64,000 nucleotides of DNA from Dicyema japonicum (Eukaryota > Dicyemida > Rhombozoa > Dicyemidae), in assembly GCA_011109175.1 (NCBI GenBank), contig RDEW01000096.1, positions 6,125 to 70,124 on the forward strand. The letters run 5' to 3'. Below are positions 33,975 to 46,105 of this stretch, piece by piece. A program made the translations under genes and the position numbers. Positions within the stretch are counted from its first letter, which is position 1. The number at the start of each line of letters is the position of its first letter. Under the pieces are notes generated by a model, which was given only the letters and a program-made list of their open reading frames with translations, ran no database searches and was not told where the DNA came from.

Positions 33975-36400
33975 TCAATTCGTCCAGGTCGTCCCCGTCT
34001 TCAGATTTTTTCTCACATGATTTAAGTCTTTGTTTAAGGCTGTCGGAAGTGTCGATCTAGGTCGTCCGCGGAAGAGTTTTTCGCAACTGCCAAAGTAATC
34101 TTCCATCGCTTTGTTAGCGGGTGCGTCCGGTTTCATTCTTAGTACATGCCCAAATAGCCTCCACCGGGCATCTATCACATCCTTGCTGATGTACGAACAC
34201 ATACACTTATTGTAAATACCAGTGGTTGATATTCTACGTGGCCAGTCCATTCCAAGTAAGCTTCTTAGTTGCCTTCTATGGAACGAATCCAGTTTCAATA
34301 GTTCGTTAAAAAAACTTCCCCATGTCCCAGCGTTGTACAGTAGGATCGGTTTCACAAACGCGTTGTAAAGCCTGCACCTGATGTCAATTCCAAGTCCTTT
34401 GGCCCTTAGCCATCCTTTCTTCAGTTTAGCCATTGCCGCATTTGTCAGTGTTTTCCTCCTTAGTACATCTTCAGCGTTTCCTAGTAGAGAGCCGAGCTTA
34501 TTATTACGTCTCCATCTTTTATGAGTAATATCGTCTTCTCTTTTGATTTCCGTAATTTCAGTTTTGTTTACATTTACGCTGAGAAACCATTTCTCAAGCT
34601 CCGCAGGTGCATTTTCTAGCAGGTGTTGGAGTGCGGTCACATCCCGTGATACAAAATCCACATCATCCGCATAAGATGTCTCTTCTATGTCTCCTATATA
34701 GCATTTACGGAGGTCGCGGAGTGCAGATTCAAGGTATATGGTGAATAGTAAAGGGGAGAGGGAATCACCCTGGGGTGTCCCAATCGTTGTTTTGAAACTG
34801 CGGGAAGTTGCTCCTTGTGTCCTCACAGATAGTCTTGTATTTGCAAGTAGTAGTCTGATTATCCTAACCGACGATTCATCCAATATTTGCTCAAGCACAT
34901 TCATCAGTTTCTGTCTGTTTATTGAGTCGAAAGCTCTGGAGAGATCTACTCCCAACACGGTCGCGAGAGATCTACTCCAATCTTTGGTGCGTTGCGCAGC
35001 GCCATCTGTGGCTCCATACAATGTCTGCCGTAGACCTCCCTTCTCGGAACCCACTTTGACTTTCTGGTAGGTATAGATCCGCCACACCCTTTATCCGGCT
35101 TAGTGCAATGTTTGCCAGCACCTTGCGTATCGATAGTCTGAAGTCTCTGAGTGCCGCCTCCAGATATGTCACAAAAAGTACCGGTGACAAGGAATCTCCC
35201 TGCGGTACCCCGAACGTTGTCTCGAATAGGACAGACTCCAAATTTCCAAAACGTACACATAGCTGCGTTGTTTCAAGTAATAGACGGATCATTCTGACAC
35301 TGTCCTCGTCAACCAAATTCTCCAAGATATCGAAAAGTCTCCCTCTGTGTATAAAGTCAAAGGCTTTGGACATGTCCATGCCAAGGATGCCAGTAGCCCC
35401 CTTTGTACTTTTGATGTGTTGCACATAGCCATCGATGTTCCCAGACCACATCAGCTGTAGATCTCCCTGACCTGAATTCGCTTTGATTGTGAGAGAGAAA
35501 GTTCTCAATGTCAGTCCAATCCTATTCAGCACTATAAGTGATAGTGTCTTGCGTATAGTCGTCAATAGTACGATGGGTCTTAAATTCGTTAAGGGCCCTT
35601 AGCTTTGCCCGGTTTTTGTAGTGCAATAGTGTGCCATTACCCACATCAGGGGTGAGTTGTATTGAATGTTTTGTTGTATGTCTCAGTTAATAGCTCAGAG
35701 ATCTCGGTCGGTGCATATTTGAGAAGTTCTGCATTTATGTTGTCAAGGCCAGCAGCTTTATTGTTGTTTAATTTGTCCAGGGATTTTTTTGTTTCCAGAA
35801 TCATTATCGAAATACTTAGTTTTCGTGCTTCACCATCGAATTGTTTGATGTTTTCCCCGTGGTTTTAATTGAAGGCCAGCTGATAATGGCCGATAAAATT
35901 TCATTTTTGTTTAACATAGTCTTTCCAAACTGATCATGTGATTTTTGATGACTGCATGTCTCTATGTAGTAGGTGAACAGTCTTGAACATCTGCGCTCCG
36001 TTTTTAAGCTTTTCTATTTTTCTTTAGCCATTCCAACAAGTTTATTTTTTAATTTTTTCTTTTTTATTTTCCTTCGTTCTTTTTGTTTTATTTTCCTTTA
36101 TTTCCTTCGTTCTTTTTGTTTATTTTATAGAGGGTTTGGTTCCGCATGACTCTTAGAGTGTGCTCTTTTGCCTGGTCCTGACAGGTTTCGACCTGCAAAC
36201 GTAAGTTCCTCTGCAATTTGGATATTTCTTCAATCTCGTGGTCATAGTGTCCGTTGAAATGCTTCGGTTTTACTCTAACTGTTGAATGGGCCGCGTACGC
36301 ATCGATGGTGTCTTGCCACAGCTCCCCAGGTATTTTTTCTTTATTCCACTGTGATCTTTTCTCTCAATGTATAGCTTAGATAATAATAATAACTTTGTCA
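33975..36400 (-). mobile_element. APE-type LINE with duplicated reverse transcriptase
   Basis: From about 35880 down: an RT N-terminal part (NNNKAAGLDNINAELLKYAP), a first palm (MDMSKAFDFIHRGRL...FGVPQGDSLSPVLFVTYLEAAL), then at about 35130 the sequence returns to the RT fingers (KVLANIALSRIKGVADLYLP, GFREGRSTADIVWSH) and a second palm (GVDLSRAFDSINRQKL, GTPQGDSLSPLLFTIYLESAL, SYADDVDFVS at about 34660). Thumb and tail follow, with LLYNAGTWG, LDSFHRRQLRSLLG, RWRLFGHVLRM and RGRPRSTLPTALNKDLNH, ending at 33975. The frame is 370 codons open in its second half. The stretch 35900-36400 is degraded upstream sequence of the same element. Confidence 0.85.
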
Positions 36401-36479
36401 AAATGTTTAATAACCTTTTCAAATGTTTAATAAAAGCCAAATTAAAAAATTAACTTAAAATTATAATTAATGTATATTA

Positions 36480-38460
36480 CCAAATTAATTGAATATTACG
36501 GTCATGCAAGTGTATGCCCCAACATCCATTGCCAAGGATGACGAAATTGACCAATTTATTATGAATTTCAAGAGGCACTAATACCCCAAAAGGACATAAC
36601 CTACATAATGGGGGATTTCAATTCAAAAGTTGGGTGTATGCCACATACGGATATTGTGGGAAGTTTTGGTTTGGGGAAAAGAAATGATGCTGGGGATCGA
36701 CTGGTCCAATTCTGTCAGGAAAATGGATTTCAGATAACTAACACATGGTTCAAACAGCACAAACGACGATTGTACACTTGGACGTCGCCAAATGGAATGT
36801 CTAGGAACCAGATTGATTATATTTTGTGCGCCAAACGTTGGAAAAGCTCTATAACAGCCGTCAAAACATATCCAGGGCAGATGTGGAACAGACCATCAGC
36901 TACTTGTTGCAAAAATTAGGACGAAATTCAGTAACACTTGGAATACCCCCCGAGTAAAGAAATTCGATGTCTCAAACATACCACCAGAATACGCAATGGA
37001 AGTTAAGCACAATATTGGATTACTGGATTTGAACGGAAGGATGCCTGATGAATTATGGAATGATATGCAGTTGGTTATCAGGAAGCTGCAATAAAACATG
37101 TCAAATACAAAACGCCGGCCAAGTGCTCTGAGTAGCTCTCTGCCAACACCCTAAACATTGCTGAGGCTCGTAAAGCTGCTAAAGTCTCTGGGAATATAGA
37201 CGAGATAAGAAAACTTAACTCTGAATTCAAAAAGGCTGCCAGGAAGGATAAAGAAGACTACTGGAGTTACACTGCAAAAAAATGGAAGATTACTATAAGA
37301 GAGGTCACACTAGGAATGCATATTTACAAAAAAGATTACGAACCCCCTTTACGAAAATGATGGGCAAAATCAAGGACAAGGATGGTGTTGAATTGCTAGG
37401 CCAACAGAACATCCGAAATCGTTGGAGAGAATATACGGAACGGGTATATTCAGAAACTGTGTGCCCACTTATATGTGTTGATAAGCAACGTCGGGTGAGG
37501 GGCATAAAATCCTTGAGGAGGAATGCGTGTGGGCTACACGGCAATTAACGGGGAACAAGGCACCGGGGATTGACAACATCTCAAGCGAATTGTTGAAGGC
37601 TATACCGGTGACAGCTATCACCAGTCTATATTAAAAAATTTGGGAAACTGGTATTTGGCCACGTGAGTGGAAAAGATCTATATTTATACCAATACCGAAA
37701 AAAGGGGATAGCAAGGACTGTTCAAACTATCGTACAATAGCCTTAATTCCCCACGTGAGCAAAATACTTCTAATGATAATACAACATCGTCTAATGCCAA
37801 ATGCCGAAATGATTCTACCGGATGTCCAAGCAGGATTCAGGAAGGGACGAGGCACACGTGACCATATAGCAAATGTCCGTTGGATTATGTTAAAAGCCCA
37901 TGAATCCCAAAAGAGTGTATACATGTGCTTCATTGACTATCGGAAAGCTTTTGATTTCGTTATTCATGACAAGCTGTGGTCTGCTTTAAAAGAATTTGGA
38001 TTCGATGCCCATCTGATATTATCAAATCTCTTTATAAGGATCAAGAAGCTACTGTTAGAACAGTGTATGGAGATACCGATTGGTTCAAAATTTGTAAAGG
38101 AGTAAGACAAGGATGCTTATTATCTCCTATTCAATATTTATGCCGAAATGATCATGACTAAATTGGATACTGTATCAAATAACGGGATTAAAATTGGAGG
38201 CAGGAACATCAATAATTTGCGTTATGCTGACGATACAACCTTACTGACTGAAACAGAGGATGGTACAACCATTATGCTGAGCAATATTACTGGGAAGAGA
38301 AGACCTGGCCGACCAAGAACTCGGTGGCTATCCACGGTGGAAGACGTCACGAGATTGCCTATGTCAAAGCTACTCCAAATTGCAACGGATCGGGGAGAGT
38401 GGAGGAAACTCGTTCATGAGATCTCCAAGGGTCGGACACGACTAAATTGGACAACATAAC
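36480..38460 (+). mobile_element. RTE-like LINE with internal deletion
   Basis: Endonuclease: VMQVYAPTS near 36505, then MGDFNSKVG (36608), GLGKRNDAGDRLVQFC, ITNTWFKQHKRRLYTWTSP and RNQIDYILCAKRW. RT: GNKAPGIDNIS (about 37550), IFIPIPKKGD, NYRTIALIPHVSKILL, QAGFRKGRGTRDHIANVRW (about 37830), IDYRKAFDFVIHDKLW, GVRQGCLLSP and LRYADDTTLL (about 38220). Directly after this the frame jumps to the C-terminal KRRPGRPRTRWL...VTRLP...DRGEWRKLVH, ending at 38457. About one thumb domain is missing between them. This family is known from cattle BovB-type and many invertebrate RTE elements. Confidence 0.85.
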
Positions 38461-38466
38461 AAAAAA

Positions 38467-38710
38467 TCAATAAAGGTTTCCAAACGATAAGGAGAGGAAC
38501 TGATACTGGATCTCAAACAAATAGCAGCACAAATAGAAATTTTTTTCTCTTATGTTTCTGAAAGATTTTTTCGAAGTAACTCCTTTTATTGCTCTTCCAA
38601 ATTTGGATCCCATATAACAATTCACTCCCATAGCTGAGACAAAGGATTGGAGTGGCCATAGTCTGAAGGAACTCGTTCGTGATCCACGCAGCATGTTCCT
38701 CAATTAACAT
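38467..38710 (-). CDS. Unrecognised short coding-like ORF
   Basis: Two overlapping frames look protein-like. One starts at an ATG at 38710 (MLIEEHAAWITNEFLQTMAT). The other carries NCYMGSKFGRAIKGVTSKKS. An intron or a one-base error could join them. The pattern W-I-x-N...G then AIKG faintly recalls Tim17-family proteins, but it is too weak to name. Confidence 0.25.
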
Positions 38711-38714
38711 TTGT

Positions 38715-39000
38715 TTCTTTGTTAAATCTATAAATTTTTTATAAAAATATAATTTAAAGATGCTTGGAAGTATCTATTAGAATGAAATACGGAGCAATTT
38801 ATCTATTAGGGGCTTTGTAGTCAAGTCGTTTTTTGATTTTTTAATAAAAGTGGGTTTATTTTGGGAAACAAAGGTTATCTTTTGCAATTTAATTGACACA
38901 TAACAAGACTAAAATTGAATATTTAAATTTTACAATTTCTAAATTTAAATTATTTATAAAAAAAAATTAACTTTTTTTAGAAAAACAATTTATTAACATA
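38715..39000. other. AT-rich spacer
   Basis: Nothing recognised. Confidence 0.4.
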
Positions 39001-39310
39001 AAGTAAAGTTGTTATGACAGGTTTCAATTGTGGCCTGCAGACATTGAGCACAAGGAAGGCCTATGCCGTCGCGGAAACGTAGAGGCAAACCCTGGACCAG
39101 CCAGAGTAGTTCAACTCAATATGAATGGAATCAAGAACAAGATACTTTCTTGAACGTATTAGAGAGGGCACCGCATCGACATGTTGCTAATTCAAAAATC
39201 CAAACTTTCCCCCAAATGCAACACCAATATTCCCGGGATTCATAGTCATTCGTCGTGACAGACCTGAGAACCTTGTGAAGGCCTCACAGTAATTCGCAAC
39301 GGAATTCCGT
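39001..39310 (+). mobile_element. N-terminal fragment of the 2A-type LINE (second copy)
   Basis: One frame reads LCRRGNVEANPGPARVVQLN and then MNGIKNKIL, parallel to GDIEQNPGP...MQLNANGIKTKIL of the copy at 20316. The 2A motif (39073-39099) has Asn where active 2A has Asp. Downstream frames break near 39150, with RTLLIQKSKLS- and FPGFIVIRR-like pieces still visible. Confidence 0.75.
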
Positions 39311-40300
39311 TTGAGGAAATACACTCTGCCAAAAAACCGAACAGATATTTTCTTTAATTTTTCCTAAATAAGAATTAAAAATTCGTAATCTGGTTTGACA
39401 TTCCACAATAGCTAATTTAGTCTCACACTTTTAAATCTCTCAGAGTATTCTATGAGATGCAAGGCTGCGTGATCTAAAAACACGTGGGTACAAGCCTTAT
39501 CAGACTGGGAAAATCAAATTCCATCCCCAGCTATGAGAGGAAGCTTACAACTCTTCCTGATTTCAGAATCAACTATGAGCTACTGACCTAACCATCAAAG
39601 GCTTTGACCGCCTAGGAAATCAAAACCATCAACATACACGTGACTTTACGTATTTACGCCAGTAATCCACCTAATTGGCCAGTCTCTGCTAGTCCGGGTT
39701 TAATTTATCCTGAGAGTTCCCCCACCGGTGACTCAATTCCATGAAATCAACATGTGGACATTAATAATAAACGAGACCCACTATTTCCCGGTAATGTATG
39801 ACAGAGTCCCCATGTTCGTGGAGAGGGAATCGGAGATCAAATGCGTGCAGTCCTCCACATACTATTCCTCATCCAAAACCATCCCTCCGAGACTTCTGAG
39901 GACATTTCCACAAAATTCCTTATCTTGAGAAAACATCGAGAAGAAAATGAAACACATTTATTATTCTCTTTCCCATTCACTCAGATTCCGGACTACAGGT
40001 AACTCATAACTAGGGCAGCCAATTGCAATTTTATACAAAAAATTAACGAGTAAATTAATTAAGCCGATTTTAATCCAGATTTCTTGTAATCCCTTTTATT
40101 CTCTTAGAAGAAGAGTGTGGCATCAACTCCCTGTGTCGATGTGAATAAAAGGCAGTCTCGTTTACACGTTTATTCTTTGATTTACACTAAAGCATTAGTA
40201 TCGGTTATTACCTCGAATATTCAATCAGGAGACACCACGGAAACATCAGGACTTACATTCTCCGCACACGAGTAACTCTACCGTTAAAAACAAGCCAACC
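39310..40300. other. Stretch without recognised gene
   Basis: Degraded sequence following a LINE fragment. Parts may be further remains of that element (a TTLPDFRINYEL-like reading near 39550). No intact feature. Confidence 0.35.
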
Positions 40301-40331
40301 TTAGAAAGCATGAGGGGGGTTACTGTAGAAT

Positions 40332-42830
40332 TCATGTATTCAGAGACCATCCCACCCTATGAGAGAACGGCTTTTGTGAGATCCTTTCGATTTGGGTTGA
40401 AAAGTAGCAGACAACCCCACTGAGAATTCCGTCGTGGGCTCCTCCACGGTGAACCACAGGAGTGCTGCTCGATGGAAGTATTGATGCAGTAACCCCATTA
40501 TTCTTCGTTTTAAGCTTTTGAAATGAGTTAACGATTTTTAGCCGATCCCTCATCCTAGTTTCTCCAGCATCCTTACTAAAAAAGTTGTTAAAGATGCGGT
40601 GGGCCAATTTTCCCCCGATTTCCTTTAGGAAAAAGGCTGTAATACTTCCGGACGCACCAGACGTCTCGATTGCTACCGGTATTAAACGGTAGCGGTCTCC
40701 AATTTCGCCATATTTTTTAATCTTGATTTTCTCGGCAGATCGGCTGTCGATCCAGCAGACTGCGCCGAGCTGAGTATCATCGAGTTCGAGAAAGAATCCA
40801 CAACAGTGCAGTCCCATACGAGCGATTTTCCCTCAGTGAACGGAAAGATAGTTAACCCATCCGGTCTTTTCCCATCTCTGCGGTCCAATCCCACATGCTC
40901 CAGTACTGCTGGGAAGCTTGCCGCTTCAAGAGCTCGCATGACAATGTTGTTCATAGCAGCATGGCGGAGTGCTCTGCCCGCACTCCTTTTTGCACGAGAG
41001 CGGGTGCAGCCCTCTGGCATCGACGATCCCTCCACAACGACATTGGTGTTCGACGCAAACATCAACTCCCAGGCGTGATCCCAATCCGAATACAGTCATC
41101 GTCCAAAAGGGTCCCCAGGGAGGAACACGGGAGTGCATTAAGCCACGCTCCGCTACATGGTTGCGGCGGACACGAGGCATGCAAGACGATGCTGGTTGGC
41201 CTCAGACTTTAGCACGTCGAAGATGTTCTTGGAGTAGATATTATCCCAGTTACGTTGCCTCGAAGAATCGTTCGACATTCCAAACCAGTTTCACACCACT
41301 CGCGACGAGCTTCGTCGAAGACTCTTTCCCAAGAAAGTCCGGTTGTAAAACGTAGGATATCTTAGACCAAAAGGCTTCCAATTGAGAGCGATGACACATA
41401 TGCTGGAAAGGCGATCTCCAGCGCCGACCTGAGAACCCTTCCTCCGCGGCGTGTAGGAAGCTTGCATTGGTTCCAACTCGGCACATCTTTCTCCACGGCC
41501 CTCAAATTGTGGCGTCATCAAGATACCAGAGGTTTAGTTGTGTGTTTATAGAACTGACAATTTCATCGATGGCAGAGTGAAGAGTAGTGGACCGACCAAG
41601 TGGGTCCCCTTTTTGAACTCCGGTCTCCGAACAGATAATTTTGTCCCCGAAAACCAGTGAAGAATTGGTTCCGTAATCGAGGTAGATAAGTGGAATAAGT
41701 TCCGGGGCTCGTTTGGTTGTAGTTTCGAAAATTTGATCTCTTCTCAGTGAATTGAAGGCATTGCTGATGTCCAGCTTGACCCCAATGTGTGGGTTTTGTT
41801 CGTCTCTCTGTCCAAAAAAACACCTCGCAGCATGCACTGCCGCCTCGCATCCGTTCCTTACACCAACCCCCAGTTGGAGGGGGAAAATTCTTCAGATATT
41901 CTCGGACAGACAATGCTGCATCCAATTTTTGCTGTCAGTCTTCTGAAATAGTTGCCGACTGCGATGGTTTTTTTTGAAAGCCAGTAGATGTGCACTGAAA
42001 AGAAGCTACCTTGCCTGGAGGAATATCTCCGTTCAAAATACGCATAACCAGTTTTGTAATTGATTTGACAAGGTTGCAGCCAGCTTCTGCAGTAGCCTCT
42101 GACGTAAGATCTTGATGTGACCCAGCCGCAAGCCATCGATACCTCCACTGCTACTCGCCGCAAACGACGAAATGCCGCGTCGCACTTCGCCTTCGGTGAC
42201 GGTCATCCTTGACAAATTTCCCGGAAGCACGAATGGGCGGTAATCTGCCGGAGCACATGGATGTTTATGTCTGAGTAGTTCAGCACCTCAGGTGTCGCAG
42301 CCATAACAGTTTCGTCGCTGGCGACGACGCGCAACTCCGTTTGGACGTCGCCTTTGTATAGTTTGCGGTTCACTCTCTCCAAGTTTCTCCGGGCCATTCA
42401 AATAAACCGGAGGATTGGAATCAGAATGTCTTGATTTCTTGACTTCCGTCTTGGTGAGAGAATGCACATAGAAAACCTAGATGTTCTTTTTCATTTTTGA
42501 GGAAAGGGAGTTCCCAAGTGTCGTGCTTTCTTTTGTATTAATCTCCTTTTGAGTCGATAAATGGAATTCCAAGGGCCATCGGAGCAAAACTGAGGAATTT
42601 TAGCCAGGCCTCCAGGTCGTCGGACGTGAGAGCATCGTCAATTGCAGAGGCCAGACATGTAGCCGCGGGGATCCGGACGGGTCTTGGGATCCTGATTGGG
42701 ATCTTCCTGGCTTTCCCTAGATCCGACATAAATACTAGTGCTGAGAAACTGAGGAAATGTAGTTACTTTGGGCTTTGGTCCGCCTTTCACCCCATCTCGG
42801 ATGAGACGTCAGAATGATTGGCCCCAGCAC
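40332..42830 (-). mobile_element. RLE LINE, second subfamily, broken but covering most of the ORF
   Basis: From 42730 down: N-terminal block KIPIRIPRPVRIPAATCLAS...LEAWLKFLSFAP, then VTEGEVRRGISSFAASSSGG (about 42190) and IDGLRLGHIKIL. The RT comes next: VKLDISNAFNSLRRDQIFE (about 41775), VFGDKIICSETGVQKGDPLG, and LNLWYLDDATI (about 41520). After it come HQCRCGGIVDARGLHPLSCK (about 41060) and GLDRRDGKRPDGLTIFPF...LVWDCTVVDSFS, the nuclease. The tail EIGDRYRLIPVAIETSGASG, FLKEIGGKLAHR reaches about 40500. Frame breaks are many. Confidence 0.85.
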
Positions 42831-42845
42831 AGCAAACAAAGTTTA

Positions 42846-43090
42846 TCAGGTTGAAAGAGTACACAGTTTCCGTACACAAACCACTTTCGTCTCCTTACAA
42901 CGCCTAGCAACGAATCCCAACCTGAGGCTACCGCTATAAAGCCTTCCTAGTCCCACCAGTAGACTTACAGGAGCGTGTTTAAACAGGGCCATGGGGATCT
43001 TGCCTCGGCCTGGCGCGTTTTCCTTAGATTTGAGAATAGCAGCTAGGAAATCTTCCATGGTTATTGCCTGGAAAGCAGGGCGTGAGCCCC
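42846..43090 (-). mobile_element. LINE fragment (RT N-terminal part)
   Basis: The frame reads GRGKIPMALFKHAPVSLL, then GRLYSGSLRLGFVARRCKETKVV, the segment before the RT fingers in CR1/Jockey-like LINEs. Short truncated piece. Confidence 0.55.
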
Positions 43091-43099
43091 CTTAAAGTC

Positions 43100-44240
43100 T
43101 GCGTCTCTCCGAAGAAATAACACCCTGCACGCAATGACGTTCAGACTCCTCGACAAATTAATTTGGACTAACAGTCGAGATGGATCGAAAATTGCTGCGA
43201 ATATCTCCAAAATTTCTGCCGGGTTTTAGAGCAATCCGAACGATACAAGGTACGCGCAGACGTATCCTCCCCTCTACCCGACACCTCTTAACGAGTATTA
43301 AAGAAAACTCCGAGACAAAAATTAAAAAAGTTAAAAATAATTGTACCAATTTTTGTTCGTACTTAAGTCTAATAAACAAAAACCTCATGACAGAGTACGA
43401 TACCGTCATGACAGAGTACGATCTCTAGATAAGAGACCTCCAAACACTGATAGTCAAATTATGGTTGTAGGGTTAACTATGCCATGTGGCGCCAACGTTA
43501 TTGCGATGCTATGTGGCTACTTGAATTGAAGATTTTGTTTGTTTCTTCACAACGAGACCAATGCTCAATGGTATCAAAATTAGTGGCCAATATTTGGGAG
43601 ACTCCAAGGATACCAAGAAATGGATAAACTCGTTTAAGCAATGTGTAAAATGATAAATTTACCCCTGATGTCACCTGTTTCTTGAATGTTTAACAATAAA
43701 GGAAACGTCAAAGTCAGAAAACACGTGGAGGAAGACCATTTTGTGAAGTACCGGAATCATAGTAACTCCTTTTCTCTTGACTCAGGGATTAAACTCCTTG
43801 CAGACGAGTAAATGTTTTGTTATCTTTTTAGTGGAGTTGAATACTTGACAACTTGGGTTTTTATATACCCAATTTTATACGAGTATGAGCGGAGATTCTG
43901 GTGATTAAGAGTTCTTATTCTGTATAATCATGTGTTTTGACTATTTAGCGATAAAAAAGGAAGGAAAACAAGTTGAAACGATGCCGGGAATTTCCAGAAT
44001 TAAGTTTCATGAAAGTGAAAATTAAACTAATGTTGTAATCTTCAGTATTTTTTATCTAAACTGTGTTAGGCATCAAAAAAACGTGATTAGTGATTACTTT
44101 TTTGATTTTATTGTCAAAATTGGTATGCAAACAAAAATTGGTGTAAATCTTATAAAATACTTTTACACATAATAATTATTACCAAATAATGATTTTATGT
44201 AAAAATACACAAAATTATTCATAAACTTTTGGTAATGGAA
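43100..44240. other. Stretch without recognised gene
   Basis: A 16-bp direct duplication (atgacagagtacgat) lies near 43386-43425. Otherwise AT-rich with nothing recognised. Confidence 0.35.
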
Positions 44241-44249
44241 CCCTTGAGA

Positions 44250-44420
44250 AGGACCCTTAAAGCAAGTTGAAGTTGAGAAACTTCACAAATATGACTTGCA
44301 AATGAACTTTGGCTGCTCTATGAATGCCAAGTGAAGATTATTCCAGTGGTTTTGACATGGGAAGTTGTCTCAAGATGCTTCAAGAATCATTTGGATATAT
44401 TATCTATTGAAGAATCAACG
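44250..44420 (+). mobile_element. R2-like LINE extreme C-terminal fragment
   Basis: Two frames in series read VEKLHKYDLQMNFGCSMNAK and VKIIPVVLTWEVVSRCFKNH. The second matches the VTPVVVGALG...-type end of R2/R4-like LINE proteins. Dead fragment. Confidence 0.5.
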
Positions 44421-44429
44421 AGGACTTAC

Positions 44430-44940
44430 ATCCAATCGGTTGTGCTGAATAGAACGCTCGAAAGTATGATCATAAGCATGGAATGAGGGTATACGATGAA
44501 GAGTACGCCTCTGCTACCTCCCAACTTGTGGAACTGGCATGCCGTGAGGACAGCCCACTGGACTCTAACGGAGATATTTTGACTGAATATGATGTGGAGT
44601 AACAGGGAGGTTATGGCACACTCTTCTAAGAGAAGAGGGATTACCAACAATTTGGATCAAAATACGCTTAATTAGTTAATTTACTCGTTAATATTTAATA
44701 ATCAAATAATATTCATAAACTTTAGTATTAATTTGTAATAAACATGACAGCACCTGTCAAATAACACAATGATTATTATTAATAAATGTGAGGTTAGCTC
44801 GTCAGTTCTATGGATTATTTGGTTAAGTTTTCAACAGGCGATTTCACTTTGGAGCCAATTAACTAAGGTCTTGGCAATTTTTAAAATTCAGTGAATAAAC
44901 CTTCTTCTATTTATTGAATTGTCTTCCAATATGTTGTTTC
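44430..44940. other. Stretch without recognised gene
   Basis: Nothing recognised apart from short chance ORFs. Confidence 0.35.
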
Positions 44941-44949
44941 CCGGCTTGA

Positions 44950-45250
44950 AAAACTTTTGAGCACATCTTTTCCAGTTTACTGTTTCTTGTATATTTCCTC
45001 AAATACTTTGAAAATTCTGCGACCTCCTCCGAATCTAGTAATTCTTTTCTCGTTCATCAGACACTTCTTAGCTGATTTTGTATGCTTCCATAAATCCTCC
45101 AGAGCAGATACGTCTAGTAAGTGAACTGAGTCTTGGTTATTCTTTTTTATGACTGGCTGACTCCACAAATTTTCTGTCGTAAATTCCTTTCTTGTATTGG
45201 AGGTTTGTTTCTCTTCATATTTTTGTGAATTGTTTCTTTAAACAAAATGT
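44950..45250 (-). pseudogene. MADF/Myb-SANT-like DNA-binding domain fragment
   Basis: The frame reads ...ALEDLWKHTKSAKKCLMNEK and then RITRFGGG. This is the third helix and the Gly-rich loop typical of Myb/SANT-like domains (pattern LKxLWxxxKxxAKxxxxxxK...TGGG) carried by Harbinger-type transposons and NAIF1/zeste-like proteins. No transposase partner is visible nearby, so it is probably a transposon relic. Confidence 0.5.
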
Positions 45251-45259
45251 GGCAATATT

Positions 45260-46100
45260 TTTTTTCTTATAAAAACCCGGTTTTAATAATTATGTGACAG
45301 CTGGGTTCTAGATTTCTGAAATTTCTTCGAATAGCAACTGGCTCGTCTTTCGACTTACATTTTTGGATAAAAATCAATACAGACATAATTAGAGAGAATT
45401 AGATATTAATGGGATACCAGATGCTAAAGCAATATTATTCGTTCGACTACTTTGAGCATATCAATAACGCGGGAACTCCAGTATAATAAACAAAGGGAAA
45501 CCTAACAATCGTTTGTAGGGAAATCAATAAAGTTGAAAATGATGGAAAACCAATATCGATTTGGTTGGCAAATAAATATGAAGGATTTTGAAATACTGGA
45601 ATACATGTGAAGTTGAAATAATGGTCATGTGTTAGGATTTATACGTCATCAGCTCATTAATTTGAATGCAATCTGATTCCGCATATTGACATTATTTCAA
45701 TTTCACTAAAATAACATTATATGAACTATCACCACCTTATATTGTCAAATCTTAGAAGTAAAATATAGGGCAGTAAGTATGTCAAAGTGTGTCAAATATG
45801 CACATTTTATTTGATTTTGGGTTTACCATACTAAAAATTGATTTAATATAAATAATATATAAATTATCAATTAATACTATAATGATTTTTATAAAATAAT
45901 CTTTCAGATTTGTGAAGTAACAATAAAAACCAGAAAGTAGCCCGAAGATACGAGCGCTACTTGCAACTATGCGCTACCTGCAATATCGATTTTTTGAATC
46001 TATAAAAATTGTTCTTTTGGACTAAAATTCTAATTTTTAGTAAGATAAAATATTAATTTTATTGTATAAAATTATCATAAACTATTAATACTAATTTGAA
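45260..46100. other. AT-rich stretch with a dispersed repeat
   Basis: Contains the 36-bp repeat at 45951-45986 (see separate entry). No gene recognised. Confidence 0.4.
45951..45986 (+). repeat. 36-bp dispersed repeat, copy 2
   Basis: Identical to 15206-15241 at 35 of 36 positions. A weaker related pattern (gcgactaacatgcaa...gcaatatc) occurs at 6208-6238, next to the R2-like LINE tail. Confidence 0.75.
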
Positions 46101-46105
46101 TTATT

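Noticed and set aside
34738-35428. Plus-strand ORFs of 106-110 codons
   Set aside because: Antisense shadows of the duplicated LINE reverse transcriptase.
38467-38710. Tim17-family import protein
   Set aside because: Needs both an intron and a frame choice, and only AIKG plus a Trp and a Gly fit. Too weak to name.
40806-41355. Plus-strand ORFs of 90-128 codons
   Set aside because: They are antisense shadows of the GC-richer RLE LINE coding region on minus.
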